Origin: Cyclobacteriaceae bacterium YHN15
GTDB taxonomy: Bacteria; Bacteroidota; Bacteroidia; Cytophagales; Cyclobacteriaceae
Length of the DNA: 64,000 bases
NCBI GenBank assembly: GCA_003797895.1
Contig: RKQB01000005.1
Location: forward strand, 275,221-339,220
Direction: 5' to 3'
The position numbers and the translations under genes are program-made. The notes beneath the pieces were generated by a model. The model was not told the DNA's origin. It made no database searches and saw only the letters and a program-made list of their open reading frames with translations. Of the stretch, positions 36,767-45,140 are shown piece after piece; position 1 is the first letter of the stretch; the number at the start of each line of letters is the position of its first letter.

Positions 36767-38530
36767 TTACTTTGGAATTACCGGAAGATCAATAAACGAG
36801 ACGTTCAACTTGTTCCTGTAGATACTTAATGTCGGGGTTCCTTCTGCCGGAACACGGTCAAATGTATCCTTATCCGCCCCTGAAATGGCAATCCTGATCG
36901 AATGTCCTTTCTTCACCAGAACGGATGTAGGCCATAACTTCATACTGATTTCCTGAATTTGATCAACGGGCATTGGTGATGCATCAGCTTCATTAAATGA
37001 ATGATACGGAATTCCATCATACATATCATTGGTGGAAAGCTTGCGGTGTTCAAGTAAAAGACCTCCTTCTGTGATATATCTACTTCTTCCGTTTTGATCA
37101 ACATCTTCCAGGTAAACAAATATAGCCCCTTCCTTATGTGTAGAAGAAAGGTGAAGAGTAATGTATGGGGTTCCAGTTATCTGAAGGTCTTCCCTAAGAG
37201 GTTCAGTTGTATAAGTAAGCATCAATGAATCAGCAGCATTTCTATTGTCCAGATTCAATATTGGTTTGCCCATTTGCGTAGACCATCGGTTGTTTGTTCC
37301 GGTACTGACCGCAAAGTTGACTTGATATTCATCTACTCCAGTAGCTTCATCATGAACTGAAGTTCTTAAAATCCCATTGCTTCCCAAGAAATATTGAACC
37401 CTTTGCTGTCCCTTGGGAGGCCAGGTATCAGATTCTTTGAATGTTTCTTCACCAAAGTTGTAATACCTAATAGTTGGCCAATCTTCAATTCCCGAACGCT
37501 TGCCTTTGAGGTAGAAATCAAAAAAGTCCAATTGAAGCTGCAGTTGTTCCTTGGCAGAAGGAACAGGGGGGACCAATTGATCAGAGACTTGGAAAGGACT
37601 TGTATGATGGCCACCACCGTGTGAATTGGGCATCAGGATGACTTTTTGCGGGTTTGGGAAATGTTCTAACCTGAGCAAGGTACCTTCTGCAGTTCCTGCA
37701 TCCATCCAGCTCGTCAGCACCAACATAGGGACCTGGGATTCCGAGATTTCATTTTTCCAGAAGAGGGGATCCAATTCTTCAAATTTGAAATCACCAAATT
37801 TTGAATCTCTATATTTAGCTTGGGTGGCCAATTCCAAAACAATAGGATTATGGGCATGCTCCTGTATACCTTCAATTGGAATATCCTCATTGACACGCCT
37901 GATGCTGGAACCTAAATTTTCTGTTGAATTTTGATCCAGCCAGTTGACGAATTGACTCCACTGGGAAATGAATCCTGTTGCCAGCATGCCATAGGGCCTG
38001 ATCGGACTTTCATAGACATTAAAATCAGACCAACCCGGAACGACTGCCTTGACGGCCTTATGCCCCGTGGCACATAGCAATTCTGCGGTAGTCCCTGAAT
38101 AGGAACCTCCATAAGCACCAACATTCCCGTCAGACCATTTTTGATTCACCATCCAATCAACCACATAATAGGCATCCTTCACTTCGGTGGGAGTATATTC
38201 TCCGGTTCTTACACCGTATGATGCCCCTGTGCCTCTTGCATCGACCTTGGCAAGAATATAACCGTTGTCCAGGAACAGTTTATCATTGCTTCTAAGAGAT
38301 GGCTTGGGTTCACCCGTCTGAGCATCTTCCCTGGATCTCCAATACCTTGTGAATTCAAACAAGACCGGAAGTTTTTGACCATCATAGTTTTCAGGAAAGA
38401 ATACATCAACAGCTAATTGGGTTCCTCCTACGGCCGGGACGTAATAAGATTTAAAATTCTCTGCCTGACCTAAACAGATCTGATAGGTTGAAAGAAAAAG
38501 AAATGCTAGACAAAGGTTTTTAATGGTCAT
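36767..38530 (-). CDS. Secreted CocE/NonD family hydrolase (X-Pro dipeptidyl-peptidase-like)
   Basis: 587 residues from the ATG at 38530, which begins a signal peptide (TIKNLCLAFLFLSTYQICLG, cut after about 22); an in-frame ATG at 38602 would add 24 non-conserved codons. The alpha/beta hydrolase triad is present: serine in GAYGGSYSGT (about residue 142), aspartate in VLTSWMDAGTAEG, and histidine in PNSHGGGHHT. The C-terminal 200 residues form the XPD jelly-roll domain (LQITGTPYITLHLSSTHKEG). Family members hydrolyse peptide, ester or glutaryl-amide bonds. Possible start of the accessory region. Confidence 0.88.
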   Translation of the reverse strand: MTIKNLCLAFLFLSTYQICLGQAENFKSYYVPAVGGTQLAVDVFFPENYDGQKLPVLFEFTRYWRSREDAQTGEPKPSLRSNDKLFLDNGYILAKVDARGTGASYGVRTGEYTPTEVKDAYYVVDWMVNQKWSDGNVGAYGGSYSGTTAELLCATGHKAVKAVVPGWSDFNVYESPIRPYGMLATGFISQWSQFVNWLDQNSTENLGSSIRRVNEDIPIEGIQEHAHNPIVLELATQAKYRDSKFGDFKFEELDPLFWKNEISESQVPMLVLTSWMDAGTAEGTLLRLEHFPNPQKVILMPNSHGGGHHTSPFQVSDQLVPPVPSAKEQLQLQLDFFDFYLKGKRSGIEDWPTIRYYNFGEETFKESDTWPPKGQQRVQYFLGSNGILRTSVHDEATGVDEYQVNFAVSTGTNNRWSTQMGKPILNLDNRNAADSLMLTYTTEPLREDLQITGTPYITLHLSSTHKEGAIFVYLEDVDQNGRSRYITEGGLLLEHRKLSTNDMYDGIPYHSFNEADASPMPVDQIQEISMKLWPTSVLVKKGHSIRIAISGADKDTFDRVPAEGTPTLSIYRNKLNVSFIDLPVIPK

Positions 38531-38548
38531 TTCTTCTGCTGTTTTATT

Positions 38549-38583
38549 GCATACCGGTCGCACATATGGGCAGTGGCGGTTTG
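38549..38583 (-). repeat. Cassette-end-like motif (minus orientation)
   Basis: On the minus strand this reads AACCGCCACT....ATATGTGC..., which resembles the plus-strand element at 49397-49430 (AACCGCCACT....ATAGGTGC...). It lies directly upstream of the CocE gene start. Taken as one of the recurring boundary elements in this region. Confidence 0.4.
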
Positions 38584-38673
38584 CGGGGTACTTCCTTATC
38601 AACCACTACAATCTTAAATGCGGGATAGAATGGTTCAAATCGCCACATCCCCCGTCATTGGCTATATGCAAAG

Positions 38674-39831
38674 TTATTTATTTATTCTAAATACAAGATA
38701 TCCAATTGAATCAGGTCTTCCCGGGGAAATCCTAAGTTCATTATAATCATTATTAAACTCCATAATTGTAGAGGCAAAAGTATTATTGTTACAAATTGGT
38801 TTTGTTGAAAGTATATCATGTAAAGTTTCCCAACTTATCGATTTAGAGTTTGTTATTATAGTTTCCATCAGCTTAAATCTTTCATCTTGAAAAATACTAT
38901 ACAGACCTATTGAATGAGACATATGATAGGATGTATTTGTAAGCGGCCTATTGGCATGGAAAGTATAATTTTTTGTTGTATCCGGCCAATATTCAGTAAC
39001 CAGGTCAGAAGCACATTCCAACGATATTATCTCATGTTTTGAGCCAATAATATAATTCTGACCAGATGCGTGTTTTATAGTTCTAATAAAATCTACTGCA
39101 TCATCAAACGAATTCTTATCTAAAACACCCCTTACGATGCATGAAACAGGAAGTCCATCAAATGAACTTTTTAAATCAGATAAGGAATTTACTGTGATTC
39201 CGATATGCTTATTTAATCCATTTGCGCCTACGAGTCCGGCAAAAGTTATTACTAATTTTCTTGAAATGGAATCCTTATCACTGATGTCTAAAAGTATTTC
39301 AAAACCATGGTAAAACGGCGTAATATCTATATTTTGAGCAATATAATTCAAACTTCCATCTTTTCTGTAATTGTTTACCCCAACAGAAGTACAATGATGT
39401 GGTATATTTATCAATCGTGCATTTGTCCATATCTCATCAATGAGCTGAAAAGCAAAAATGGTATTAAAATCTATTCCAGAACCGGCACTAATACCTTTAA
39501 TCTCTTCCAATAAATCCGGCGTCCATTTTTTAATTGCTGGAATATAATTAGTCGAGTCGAGAAATATTTTAATAAATTCATCTGCGGATATTTGATAATT
39601 TTTTTCAAGGTCTTTTTTCCATAGTCCCACAAGTTCAATAATCCTCTTCTTCATAATCTTTCCGTGTTGAAATCCATTTTCATACGGAGTCCCATTTAAA
39701 TGAAGAATCGGTAAATTAGAATACGTGCTATCAAGGATTACGTTTTTTCTTGAATCATCTTTGATATTCACAGATGAAATCAAAATAACAGATAATATAA
39801 TAAGCAAAATGGCTTGAGAAATATTTTTCAT
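38674..39831 (-). CDS. C45 family autoproteolytic acyltransferase/hydrolase
   Basis: 385 residues with an N-terminal hydrophobic segment (residues 7-22), so exported or membrane-anchored. It matches the acyl-CoA:6-aminopenicillanate acyltransferase (C45) group, whose precursor cleaves itself in front of a nucleophilic cysteine: here HHCTSVGVNNY with Cys147, followed by NYIAQNIDI. The N-terminal part (to residue 146) would be the alpha subunit. Homologues act on acyl-amides. The gene sits alone in the accessory region with an inverted repeat at each side not clearly visible. Confidence 0.75.
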   Translation of the reverse strand: MKNISQAILLIILSVILISSVNIKDDSRKNVILDSTYSNLPILHLNGTPYENGFQHGKIMKKRIIELVGLWKKDLEKNYQISADEFIKIFLDSTNYIPAIKKWTPDLLEEIKGISAGSGIDFNTIFAFQLIDEIWTNARLINIPHHCTSVGVNNYRKDGSLNYIAQNIDITPFYHGFEILLDISDKDSISRKLVITFAGLVGANGLNKHIGITVNSLSDLKSSFDGLPVSCIVRGVLDKNSFDDAVDFIRTIKHASGQNYIIGSKHEIISLECASDLVTEYWPDTTKNYTFHANRPLTNTSYHMSHSIGLYSIFQDERFKLMETIITNSKSISWETLHDILSTKPICNNNTFASTIMEFNNDYNELRISPGRPDSIGYLVFRINK

Positions 39832-39955
39832 TTGTTTAACTTCTGATAGATTTCTGTCATTCGCGAGGTCTTTTTATAATTCTGACCAACGCTTGGTTAA
39901 GTGCATTGATTTTCTTTCTTAAAACCAATTTTATGTGCGTTAGCTTACGTGATTC

Positions 39956-40007
39956 AGCTTGGAGACGGCGGGTCTGTCTGCCGACAAAGGCAGACTGTAT
40001 CCAAGCT
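39956..40007. repeat. Nested hairpin with GTCTGCC core
   Basis: An outer stem of AGCTTGG (39956-39962) with CCAAGCT (40001-40007) encloses a second stem GTCTGCC (39976-39982) with GGCAGAC (39989-39995) around a 6-nt loop. It lies between the C45 gene and the toxin-antitoxin genes. The compound hairpin looks like an attC-style folded site or a bulged cruciform; no function is known. Confidence 0.7.
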
Positions 40008-40019
40008 AATGTTGTGGCA
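40001..40019 (-). repeat. Left inverted boundary of the toxin-antitoxin cassette
   Basis: On the minus strand it begins TGCCACAACATT. The matching element lies at 40710-40728 in the opposite orientation, so the two face outward from the toxin-antitoxin genes. Confidence 0.55.
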
Positions 40020-40029
40020 TCGTTTTTTT

Positions 40030-40314
40030 TCAAGTGGATAATGGATTTATTCTTAATTGACCACCAACAGCTTTTAATACTTTCATTATTGTTGCAAATT
40101 GGGGCTTCGATCCTGTGGATAGGGCTTTATACAAACTTGGCCTACTCATCCCTGTTTCTTCCGCTATTTTGGACATCCCAATTGCTTTTGCGATGTGCCC
40201 AAGCGCCACAACTACATCATCATTATCACCTTCCTCCAAAACAGAATTCAAATACTCAGCAATCATTTCTTTGCTGTCCAAATAATCTGCAATATCAAAC
40301 TTTGACGTTTCCAT
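40030..40314 (-). CDS. Antitoxin, HigA-type (addiction module antidote family)
   Basis: 94 residues, the usual size of the TIGR02684-like antidote family. The C-terminal half is a helix-turn-helix: GHIAKAIGMSKIAEETGMSRPSLYKALS, which resembles a Cro/C1-type HTH. It binds its toxin through the N-terminal and its own promoter through the HTH. It follows the toxin gene by 4 bp (toxin first, as in HigBA), so translation is coupled. Confidence 0.88.
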   Translation of the reverse strand: METSKFDIADYLDSKEMIAEYLNSVLEEGDNDDVVVALGHIAKAIGMSKIAEETGMSRPSLYKALSTGSKPQFATIMKVLKAVGGQLRINPLST

Positions 40315-40318
40315 TTTT

Positions 40319-40618
40319 CTATTTTTTTATCCTTTTCCAAATTTCCTTTGCTTTTTCAATATCCTTCTGTTGGGTTGATTTTTCTCCCCCTACAAGTAGA
40401 ATAATGATTTTGCCTTCTCTTTCCTTGAAGTAGATTCTATATCCTTTAGAATAATCTATTCTCAATTCATGAATGCCTTCACCAACCGGTTTACAATCCC
40501 CGAAATGTTCTTCAATTTCAAGTTTTTGGATCCTGAACAAAATTTTCGCTTTTGCTCTTAAATCCTTCAATTTTCTCAACCACTTGTCAAATTCAACAGT
40601 CTTTTCAATAAAATACAT
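40319..40618 (-). CDS. Toxin, HigB/RelE-type (addiction module killer family)
   Basis: 99 residues. The pattern FIEKTVEFDKWLRKLKDLRAKAKILFRI and GEGIHELRIDYSKGYRIYF belongs to the TIGR02683 family of RelE/ParE-fold mRNA interferases. The basic residues and aromatic Y in YSKGYRIYFKEREGK are where the active surface of such toxins lies. First gene of the pair; promoter presumably in 40619-40710. Confidence 0.88.
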   Translation of the reverse strand: MYFIEKTVEFDKWLRKLKDLRAKAKILFRIQKLEIEEHFGDCKPVGEGIHELRIDYSKGYRIYFKEREGKIIILLVGGEKSTQQKDIEKAKEIWKRIKK

Positions 40619-40709
40619 TTAATGATATGTCTTCATATGGATACAAAATTACATGATTTTTCGATAATTGAAAAAGTTACTTCGTATTTACTGTGGGTCT
40701 TTTAAAATG

Positions 40710-40728
40710 TGCCACAACGTTTGTGTTT
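40710..40728 (+). repeat. Right inverted boundary of the toxin-antitoxin cassette
   Basis: Reads TGCCACAACGTT on the plus strand, matching the left boundary at 40001-40019 at 11 of 12 bases in opposite orientation. The two are 700 bp apart with only the toxin and antitoxin genes inside. Confidence 0.55.
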
Positions 40729-40748
40729 ATGCAGTGCCGGGAATAGGA

Positions 40749-40794
40749 GGGCTAAAAAATGTATCCGCCAGCTGGCGGATACATTTTTTAGCCC
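40749..40794. repeat. Perfect 46-bp palindrome
   Basis: Two exact 23-nt arms meet with no spacer, at 40749-40771 and 40772-40794; the centre is CCGCCAG/CTGGCGG, surrounded by the A6 and T6 runs. It is completely symmetric and ends where the next base pair (A40748/G40795) fails. It lies within the element bounded at 40711-40890. Likely forms a stable cruciform or, in RNA, a terminator-like hairpin on both strands, since a T6 tract follows the GC centre in either direction. Confidence 0.95.
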
Positions 40795-40866
40795 GACCTG
40801 CATGTCTCTGTCCCCCGACGCCGAACTAAACTTAGAAATTACTTTTAATACCCCCACTGAACCCCC

Positions 40867-40903
40867 GCATTGTATAAACATTTTGTTGGCAGTAGTAGGG
40901 CCC
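40867..40903 (-). repeat. Boundary copy with TGTTGGCAGTAGTAGGGCCC
   Basis: The 20-mer TGTTGGCAGTAGTAGGGCCC (40884-40903) matches 46557-46576 at 18 of 20 positions and the reverse strand of 49106-49124 at 16 of 19. The adjacent GCATTGTATAAAC (40867-40879) is the inverse of GTTTATGCAGTGC at 40725-40737, bounding a 180-bp element. Confidence 0.6.
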
Positions 40904-41220
40904 TTCTCCGCACTTCATTCGTAGCCATGTCTTTCGTCACCCGTTCATGCTACATATCTCTTTATAATTCAGTCGTGCGGTGGGGCATTTTTTGTTTACT
41001 ACTTTATCCAGTTACACTACCCTGAGCACACTCTTTGGCTGGCTTTGGATGTGGGCTGTATGAGAGGCTAGGCAATGTGTGTGCGACTTATGTGCGGTAA
41101 TTTCAAACCGTATTACAACAATATCGGTTGCTTATAAGAAACTCCTAAGTCAATACTTAATAAAGAAATTTTGTCGATAGTTTGAAAATTTCCCCGAAGA
41201 ATCTAAGTCGTTCTTGACTA

Positions 41221-41236
41221 CACTTCATTCGTAACC
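41221..41236. repeat. Direct repeat CACTTCATTCGTAACC
   Basis: Matches 40911-40926 at 15 of 16 positions in the same orientation, 310 bp apart, both next to cassette-like elements. It touches the 3' end of the serine hydrolase gene. Confidence 0.55.
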
Positions 41237-41262
41237 TTGATTTTTTGCCACCACTTAGAAAA

Positions 41263-43101
41263 TTAAGACCACATTACTACTGGTATCAATTTGTTGACAA
41301 TGAGTAAAATAGATAACTGAATAATGAATACAACTGCCCAAAAGTCAAATGTAATCACAAACTTCTTTTTTGATTTGACAATTAGAATAAGGGAAATCAA
41401 TGAAAGCAAAGGTATCAATGATGTACCAATAGCTAAAATAAGGTTGCCAGCTGTCATATCGCCCATCCTTACAAACGGTTGATTTGCTATAAAAATAAAA
41501 GAAATAATTACAATCAGTATGGAAACAAAAGTCCAAAAGTTTGGATGTTGCTTTAGATCAGTTTTGAACCTGATTAATCTAACAGTACCTAAGATAAATA
41601 CATAGACTATCCCTAGCATTCCAAGCAAAAGACTGGTTGCTATTCCTATTATTGTTAACCCGTGTATTTTTCGAATTGTCCTTAGGCCGTCAGTGACTAA
41701 TAAGTCTTCATTTTCATTTTTGTAAAAAACGTGGGAAATATTGGTTCTATTATTCATAGAAAACGAAAAGCTACCCTGATAAATCAATTCCATCTTTTTC
41801 CCCTGCATAGGTTCAAGCGTGGCACCACTGGGTACAACAGTTATCTTAGTATGCGATAATACATAGTCAATCAAACCAAAAGGCTCAACCTTTGTAATCA
41901 CTGGAATGTAATAGCCATTCCATTTCTGCAATTCTTCTTTCGTTGATTGACGTGTTGCTCTAAAACTTTTGGTAGGTATACCAAGGTATTTAACCAACGC
42001 TTCATTAAACAAATCGTAATTGGCTGTCTCGCTATCCATATTATGCGCTATAAAAAATGCTTTTTTATAATCCGGGAACATATAAATCATAGAAGAGAAG
42101 CCTAAAATATTTCCATTTTTAGCAATACCGACTACTCCATAACGATCTCTTGAGTAGCCCCCCAAGGCATCTCCATATGGTACTCCAATTTTAAAAGCGT
42201 CCGTCTGATGCTGACTACCTACTGATCTTAGATATTCGCTCTTAATAAATGGCACACCATTAAGAGTCCCATCAGACATCATAAAACGCAAGAAGATACC
42301 CATATCCTCAGCAGTAGTAGTAAATTGTCCTGCAGGCCGCACATACGTAGGCATAGCAAACACCGGTTGACCATCATCCAAATGACCTGTTGCTAATTTC
42401 CCATCAGCCTGGTCACCAATTTGTGTAACAAATTCAAAGGTACTATTCGTCATTTTTAAGGGCTTCAATAGATTCTCATCCAAAAAGCTCTCGTATCGTC
42501 TCTGACTTATCTTTTCTATTACCATGCCTAAAATGGTATAACCAATATTTGAATAGGAATAGATGGAGCCGGGCTTAGCTTGAACCTTTAACAGGCCTGG
42601 GTTGTCTGTGTAGAAAGATTCAAGTGGAGTGTCAGGCATTGCTGTTGTACTGAACACATGCCATAGTTTAGCATCTGTTAGGCCAGAGGTATGGTCCAGC
42701 AAGTGTCTTATAGTTACAGGACTTGCTTTGTCCCACTCGTTAGTTAAGGGTAGATGCGGTAAATACTTTTTAACCGGGTCATCTAATTTGATCAGCTCTA
42801 AAGTAGCTAGCCGTAAAAAGCCAGTGGCTAAAACTGTTTTTACTATAGATCCTACATGTACTTTATCGGTTGTACCCAATAGCGTTTTTGAATCCATATT
42901 CTTATAGCCTGAAGCACCTGTCGTAATTTCCCCATTTTCGGATACGATAGCCCACACAGCTCCTGAGAGTTTCTGTTCTGCTATCAGGTTATCGATTTTA
43001 TGCTTTAATTCCTCAGTTGTCTGTGAAAAAGAAATATTGGTCGAACCAATTATTGCTACGAAATAGATTAGCGAGGACCTAATATGGTAGAATAAATTCA
43101 T
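41263..43101 (-). CDS. Membrane-anchored class C beta-lactamase-like serine hydrolase
   Basis: About 612 residues from the ATG at 43101; the frame is open to an ATG at 43167, but the later start (NLFYHIRSSLIYFVAIIGS) gives a proper signal peptide (cut after about 27). The beta-lactamase/penicillin-binding-protein C domain follows: SxxK is SIVK (about residue 81), the YxN motif is in YSYSNIGYTILG (YSN), and the rest looks like esterase EstB or DD-peptidase homologues. A second domain of about 130 residues with five C-terminal membrane helices anchors it. Substrate unknown; many relatives cleave D-amino acid amides or esters. Codon use and content look phylum-typical. Confidence 0.85.
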   Translation of the reverse strand: MNLFYHIRSSLIYFVAIIGSTNISFSQTTEELKHKIDNLIAEQKLSGAVWAIVSENGEITTGASGYKNMDSKTLLGTTDKVHVGSIVKTVLATGFLRLATLELIKLDDPVKKYLPHLPLTNEWDKASPVTIRHLLDHTSGLTDAKLWHVFSTTAMPDTPLESFYTDNPGLLKVQAKPGSIYSYSNIGYTILGMVIEKISQRRYESFLDENLLKPLKMTNSTFEFVTQIGDQADGKLATGHLDDGQPVFAMPTYVRPAGQFTTTAEDMGIFLRFMMSDGTLNGVPFIKSEYLRSVGSQHQTDAFKIGVPYGDALGGYSRDRYGVVGIAKNGNILGFSSMIYMFPDYKKAFFIAHNMDSETANYDLFNEALVKYLGIPTKSFRATRQSTKEELQKWNGYYIPVITKVEPFGLIDYVLSHTKITVVPSGATLEPMQGKKMELIYQGSFSFSMNNRTNISHVFYKNENEDLLVTDGLRTIRKIHGLTIIGIATSLLLGMLGIVYVFILGTVRLIRFKTDLKQHPNFWTFVSILIVIISFIFIANQPFVRMGDMTAGNLILAIGTSLIPLLSLISLILIVKSKKKFVITFDFWAVVFIIQLSILLIVNKLIPVVMWS

Positions 43102-43233
43102 TCCCATAGATAAGATTATTGTAAGGACCGTTTTTAGGGAGCGGATAATGTTGGCTGGAACTTTCATCTCTTTGTGAATTTCAAATTATTTTGTCTTTCA
43201 TAAAAAAATGTTGATCGGCTGCAGGTGATCTTG

Positions 43234-44148
43234 TCATTTGCTTATTTTTAGTACTACATTACCTTTTTTTCGTCCCGTTTCAACATACCTGTGTGCTTCT
43301 ATTATTTCATCCAATTGAAACGTCTTGTCAATTGTCGCCTTCAATGCTCCTTTTTCAAATAGTTCTTTTAATAGCTGTAGTTGTTGTTTTTTTTCTGAAG
43401 AATAGCTGTTTACACTGGTGTAGATGCCGCCTCTGTCCAGGAGTTTCTCACACTTTTTCCTGGAGGTTTTCCCCACCGCATCAAAAATTATATCAAACCT
43501 TTCTGTTCGTTTTGTAAAGTCCTCTCTGTCATATAGAATAAGGTTTGTAACCCCTAGTTCGCTAACAAGTTTTTGTCCATCGGGACTGCAAACGGCTGTT
43601 ATATCAGCATGGTAATGCTTTGCGATCTGGATTGCTGCCGTTCCCACTGAACCGGTTGCACCGATAATCAGGATTTTTTTGTTTGGCTTTTCGGCAATTT
43701 TTGCTTCACCTAAAAAGTAGATGGCTGTATGTCCGCCAAAAATGATGGCTGCGGCTTCTTCATAAGAAGCATTTTGGGGCATTTCTACGACATTGCTGTT
43801 TTGATTGACTGCAACATATTCTGCGTAGGTGCCGAAGTTAAACCCAGTCATACCAAATACCTTGTCACCTGATCTAAACTTAGAAACTTTACTTCCGATC
43901 GTTTCAACAACTCCTGCAAATACAGTTCCTAATATAGGTTTTCTTGGTTTGGAAATCCCTAATACCAGGCGCATAATAACCTTCATAAATCCCTTTACAT
44001 CCAGGCTTCTTACCCTTACATCTCCAGAATTGATAGCAGTAGCAACTATTTTTACAAGAATTTGATTGTCTTTGGGTATGGGTTTAGAAACTTCCTGAAG
44101 CTGCAACACTTCAGGAGTTCCGTATTTGGTGCAAATAATTGCCTTCAT
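43234..44148 (-). CDS. Quinone-oxidoreductase-like NAD(P)-dependent alcohol dehydrogenase
   Basis: 304 residues of the zinc-independent MDR family. The N-terminal GroES-like half starts MKAIICTKYGTPEVLQLQEVSKPIP; the catalytic domain has the nucleotide-binding motif IIGATGSVGTAAIQIAKHYHA (about residues 150-170), and DAVGKTSRKKCEKLL. The catalytic-zinc cysteine-histidine ligands are missing, so it likely reduces quinones or enones with NADPH. The next genes on this strand start 120 bp away and are unrelated. Confidence 0.9.
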   Translation of the reverse strand: MKAIICTKYGTPEVLQLQEVSKPIPKDNQILVKIVATAINSGDVRVRSLDVKGFMKVIMRLVLGISKPRKPILGTVFAGVVETIGSKVSKFRSGDKVFGMTGFNFGTYAEYVAVNQNSNVVEMPQNASYEEAAAIIFGGHTAIYFLGEAKIAEKPNKKILIIGATGSVGTAAIQIAKHYHADITAVCSPDGQKLVSELGVTNLILYDREDFTKRTERFDIIFDAVGKTSRKKCEKLLDRGGIYTSVNSYSSEKKQQLQLLKELFEKGALKATIDKTFQLDEIIEAHRYVETGRKKGNVVLKISK

Positions 44149-44269
44149 AGAATGATTGTAGTTTTAAAAATTTTTAACCGGATTACAAGTCTTACTGCAA
44201 GAAAAAACAGCTCCATTGATTAGAAAGGTAATCTGGGCATACTTTTAGTTATTTTTTATTTATAGGTTT

Positions 44270-44701
44270 TCATGCCTCAATTCGAGGCCATTTCCAAGCA
44301 TAACGGATAATTAGACTAAGAAGAATGATCTGTATAAATGCGCCAATTACCATGTGAGTCCAGGCTTCGCCTACCAGATTTGACAATATTAAGGGAATAT
44401 TCACCGCAGCAATAATGATATTTACCCATCGATTTACTTTAGCCGGAAGGGCAACAGAAAGGAAAATCATCAGTGCCGGAATTCCCACTAGGGTGAGGGC
44501 TACCAAAAGAAATCCTTGCGAAATATCAAATACAAACACTTTTCCTTTCAGAATATCTTCTAAACTACTTGGCATATATAAGTGGAAATAATCTAAGTAG
44601 ATGATGAGAAACATTAAACTCGTCCACAGTGTAGCAAGCTTCAGTTGCACGTTGATTTTGATGTCTTCCAATGCATTTATATGTGTTTTCTGTGTATGCA
44701 T
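44270..44701 (-). CDS. DUF6326-like small membrane protein
   Basis: 143 residues with four hydrophobic segments (LATLWTSLMFLIIYLDYF; FLLVALTLVGIPALMIFLS; IIAAVNIPLILSNL; IQIILLSLIIRYAWKW). It matches the DUF6326 family as I know it. The function is unknown. It lies next to other small accessory genes on the same strand. Confidence 0.65.
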   Translation of the reverse strand: MHTQKTHINALEDIKINVQLKLATLWTSLMFLIIYLDYFHLYMPSSLEDILKGKVFVFDISQGFLLVALTLVGIPALMIFLSVALPAKVNRWVNIIIAAVNIPLILSNLVGEAWTHMVIGAFIQIILLSLIIRYAWKWPRIEA

Positions 44702-44740
44702 AAATTATTAATTTAAATTTAATTCAAAAGGGAAACCCGG

Positions 44741-45112
44741 TTACCTCGTAAATTCAACTACTTGGGCATTCACGGTTATAGTTCTTCTTACAAAGAAGGG
44801 AGCAAAACCGCTGTAGTGATTTTCCGTCATTACATTGATGATAGCTTTGGAGCCATTCAACAAGTTGGCTTTCTTGATCATCGTTGAATACGCATTTTCA
44901 TACAATTGCCTTTTGCGCATGCCTCCAATTGTCATTATGTAAGACACCTCCGAACTTCCGCTTACCTGGTCAATTACTTTAAAGTTGTTCTCACTTAAGT
45001 GTACCTGAGTGAGGTTTTGATTGTGGTTAGTAACATGGGCTGTATTGATGCCACATGAGAAAAGAAATGCCACGAGCAATAATAAAATTGTATAAATGCT
45101 GATCCTTTTCAT
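44741..45112 (-). CDS. Small lipoprotein of unknown function (DUF6567-like)
   Basis: 123 residues from the ATG at 45112; an in-frame ATG at 45226 would run into the 3' part of the neighbouring gene (overlap with 45141-45226) and lacks a signal. The chosen start yields a lipoprotein signal with LFSC, lipid cysteine at residue 20. The mature part has QVHLSENNFKVIDQVSGSSE and KKANLLNGSKAIINVMTENH, a pattern seen in DUF6567-like Bacteroidota lipoproteins (from memory). Function unknown. Probably co-transcribed with the upstream outer-membrane-like gene (28 bp apart). Confidence 0.7.
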   Translation of the reverse strand: MKRISIYTILLLLVAFLFSCGINTAHVTNHNQNLTQVHLSENNFKVIDQVSGSSEVSYIMTIGGMRKRQLYENAYSTMIKKANLLNGSKAIINVMTENHYSGFAPFFVRRTITVNAQVVEFTR

Positions 45113-45140
45113 TGTATAATTATTTATTTTTAATTGTCGA

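Larger units (their letters stand above)
40619..41262. other. 644-bp non-coding stretch full of palindromes
   Basis: No convincing gene; an open frame at 40709-40924 is a by-product of the palindrome. The stretch holds the right inverted boundary (40710-40728), the perfect 46-bp palindrome (40749-40794), another boundary copy (40867-40903), and a direct-repeat pair CACTTCATTCGTARCC (40911-40926 and 41221-41236). Confidence 0.7.

Noticed and set aside
39956..40728. Complete integron with integrase
   Set aside because: Boundary motifs are suggestive, but no integrase or recombinase gene is present in the window, so a true integron cannot be claimed.
40709..40924. 71-codon plus-strand frame across the 46-bp palindrome
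   Set aside because: The codons are set by the palindrome and boundary motifs; no start signal.
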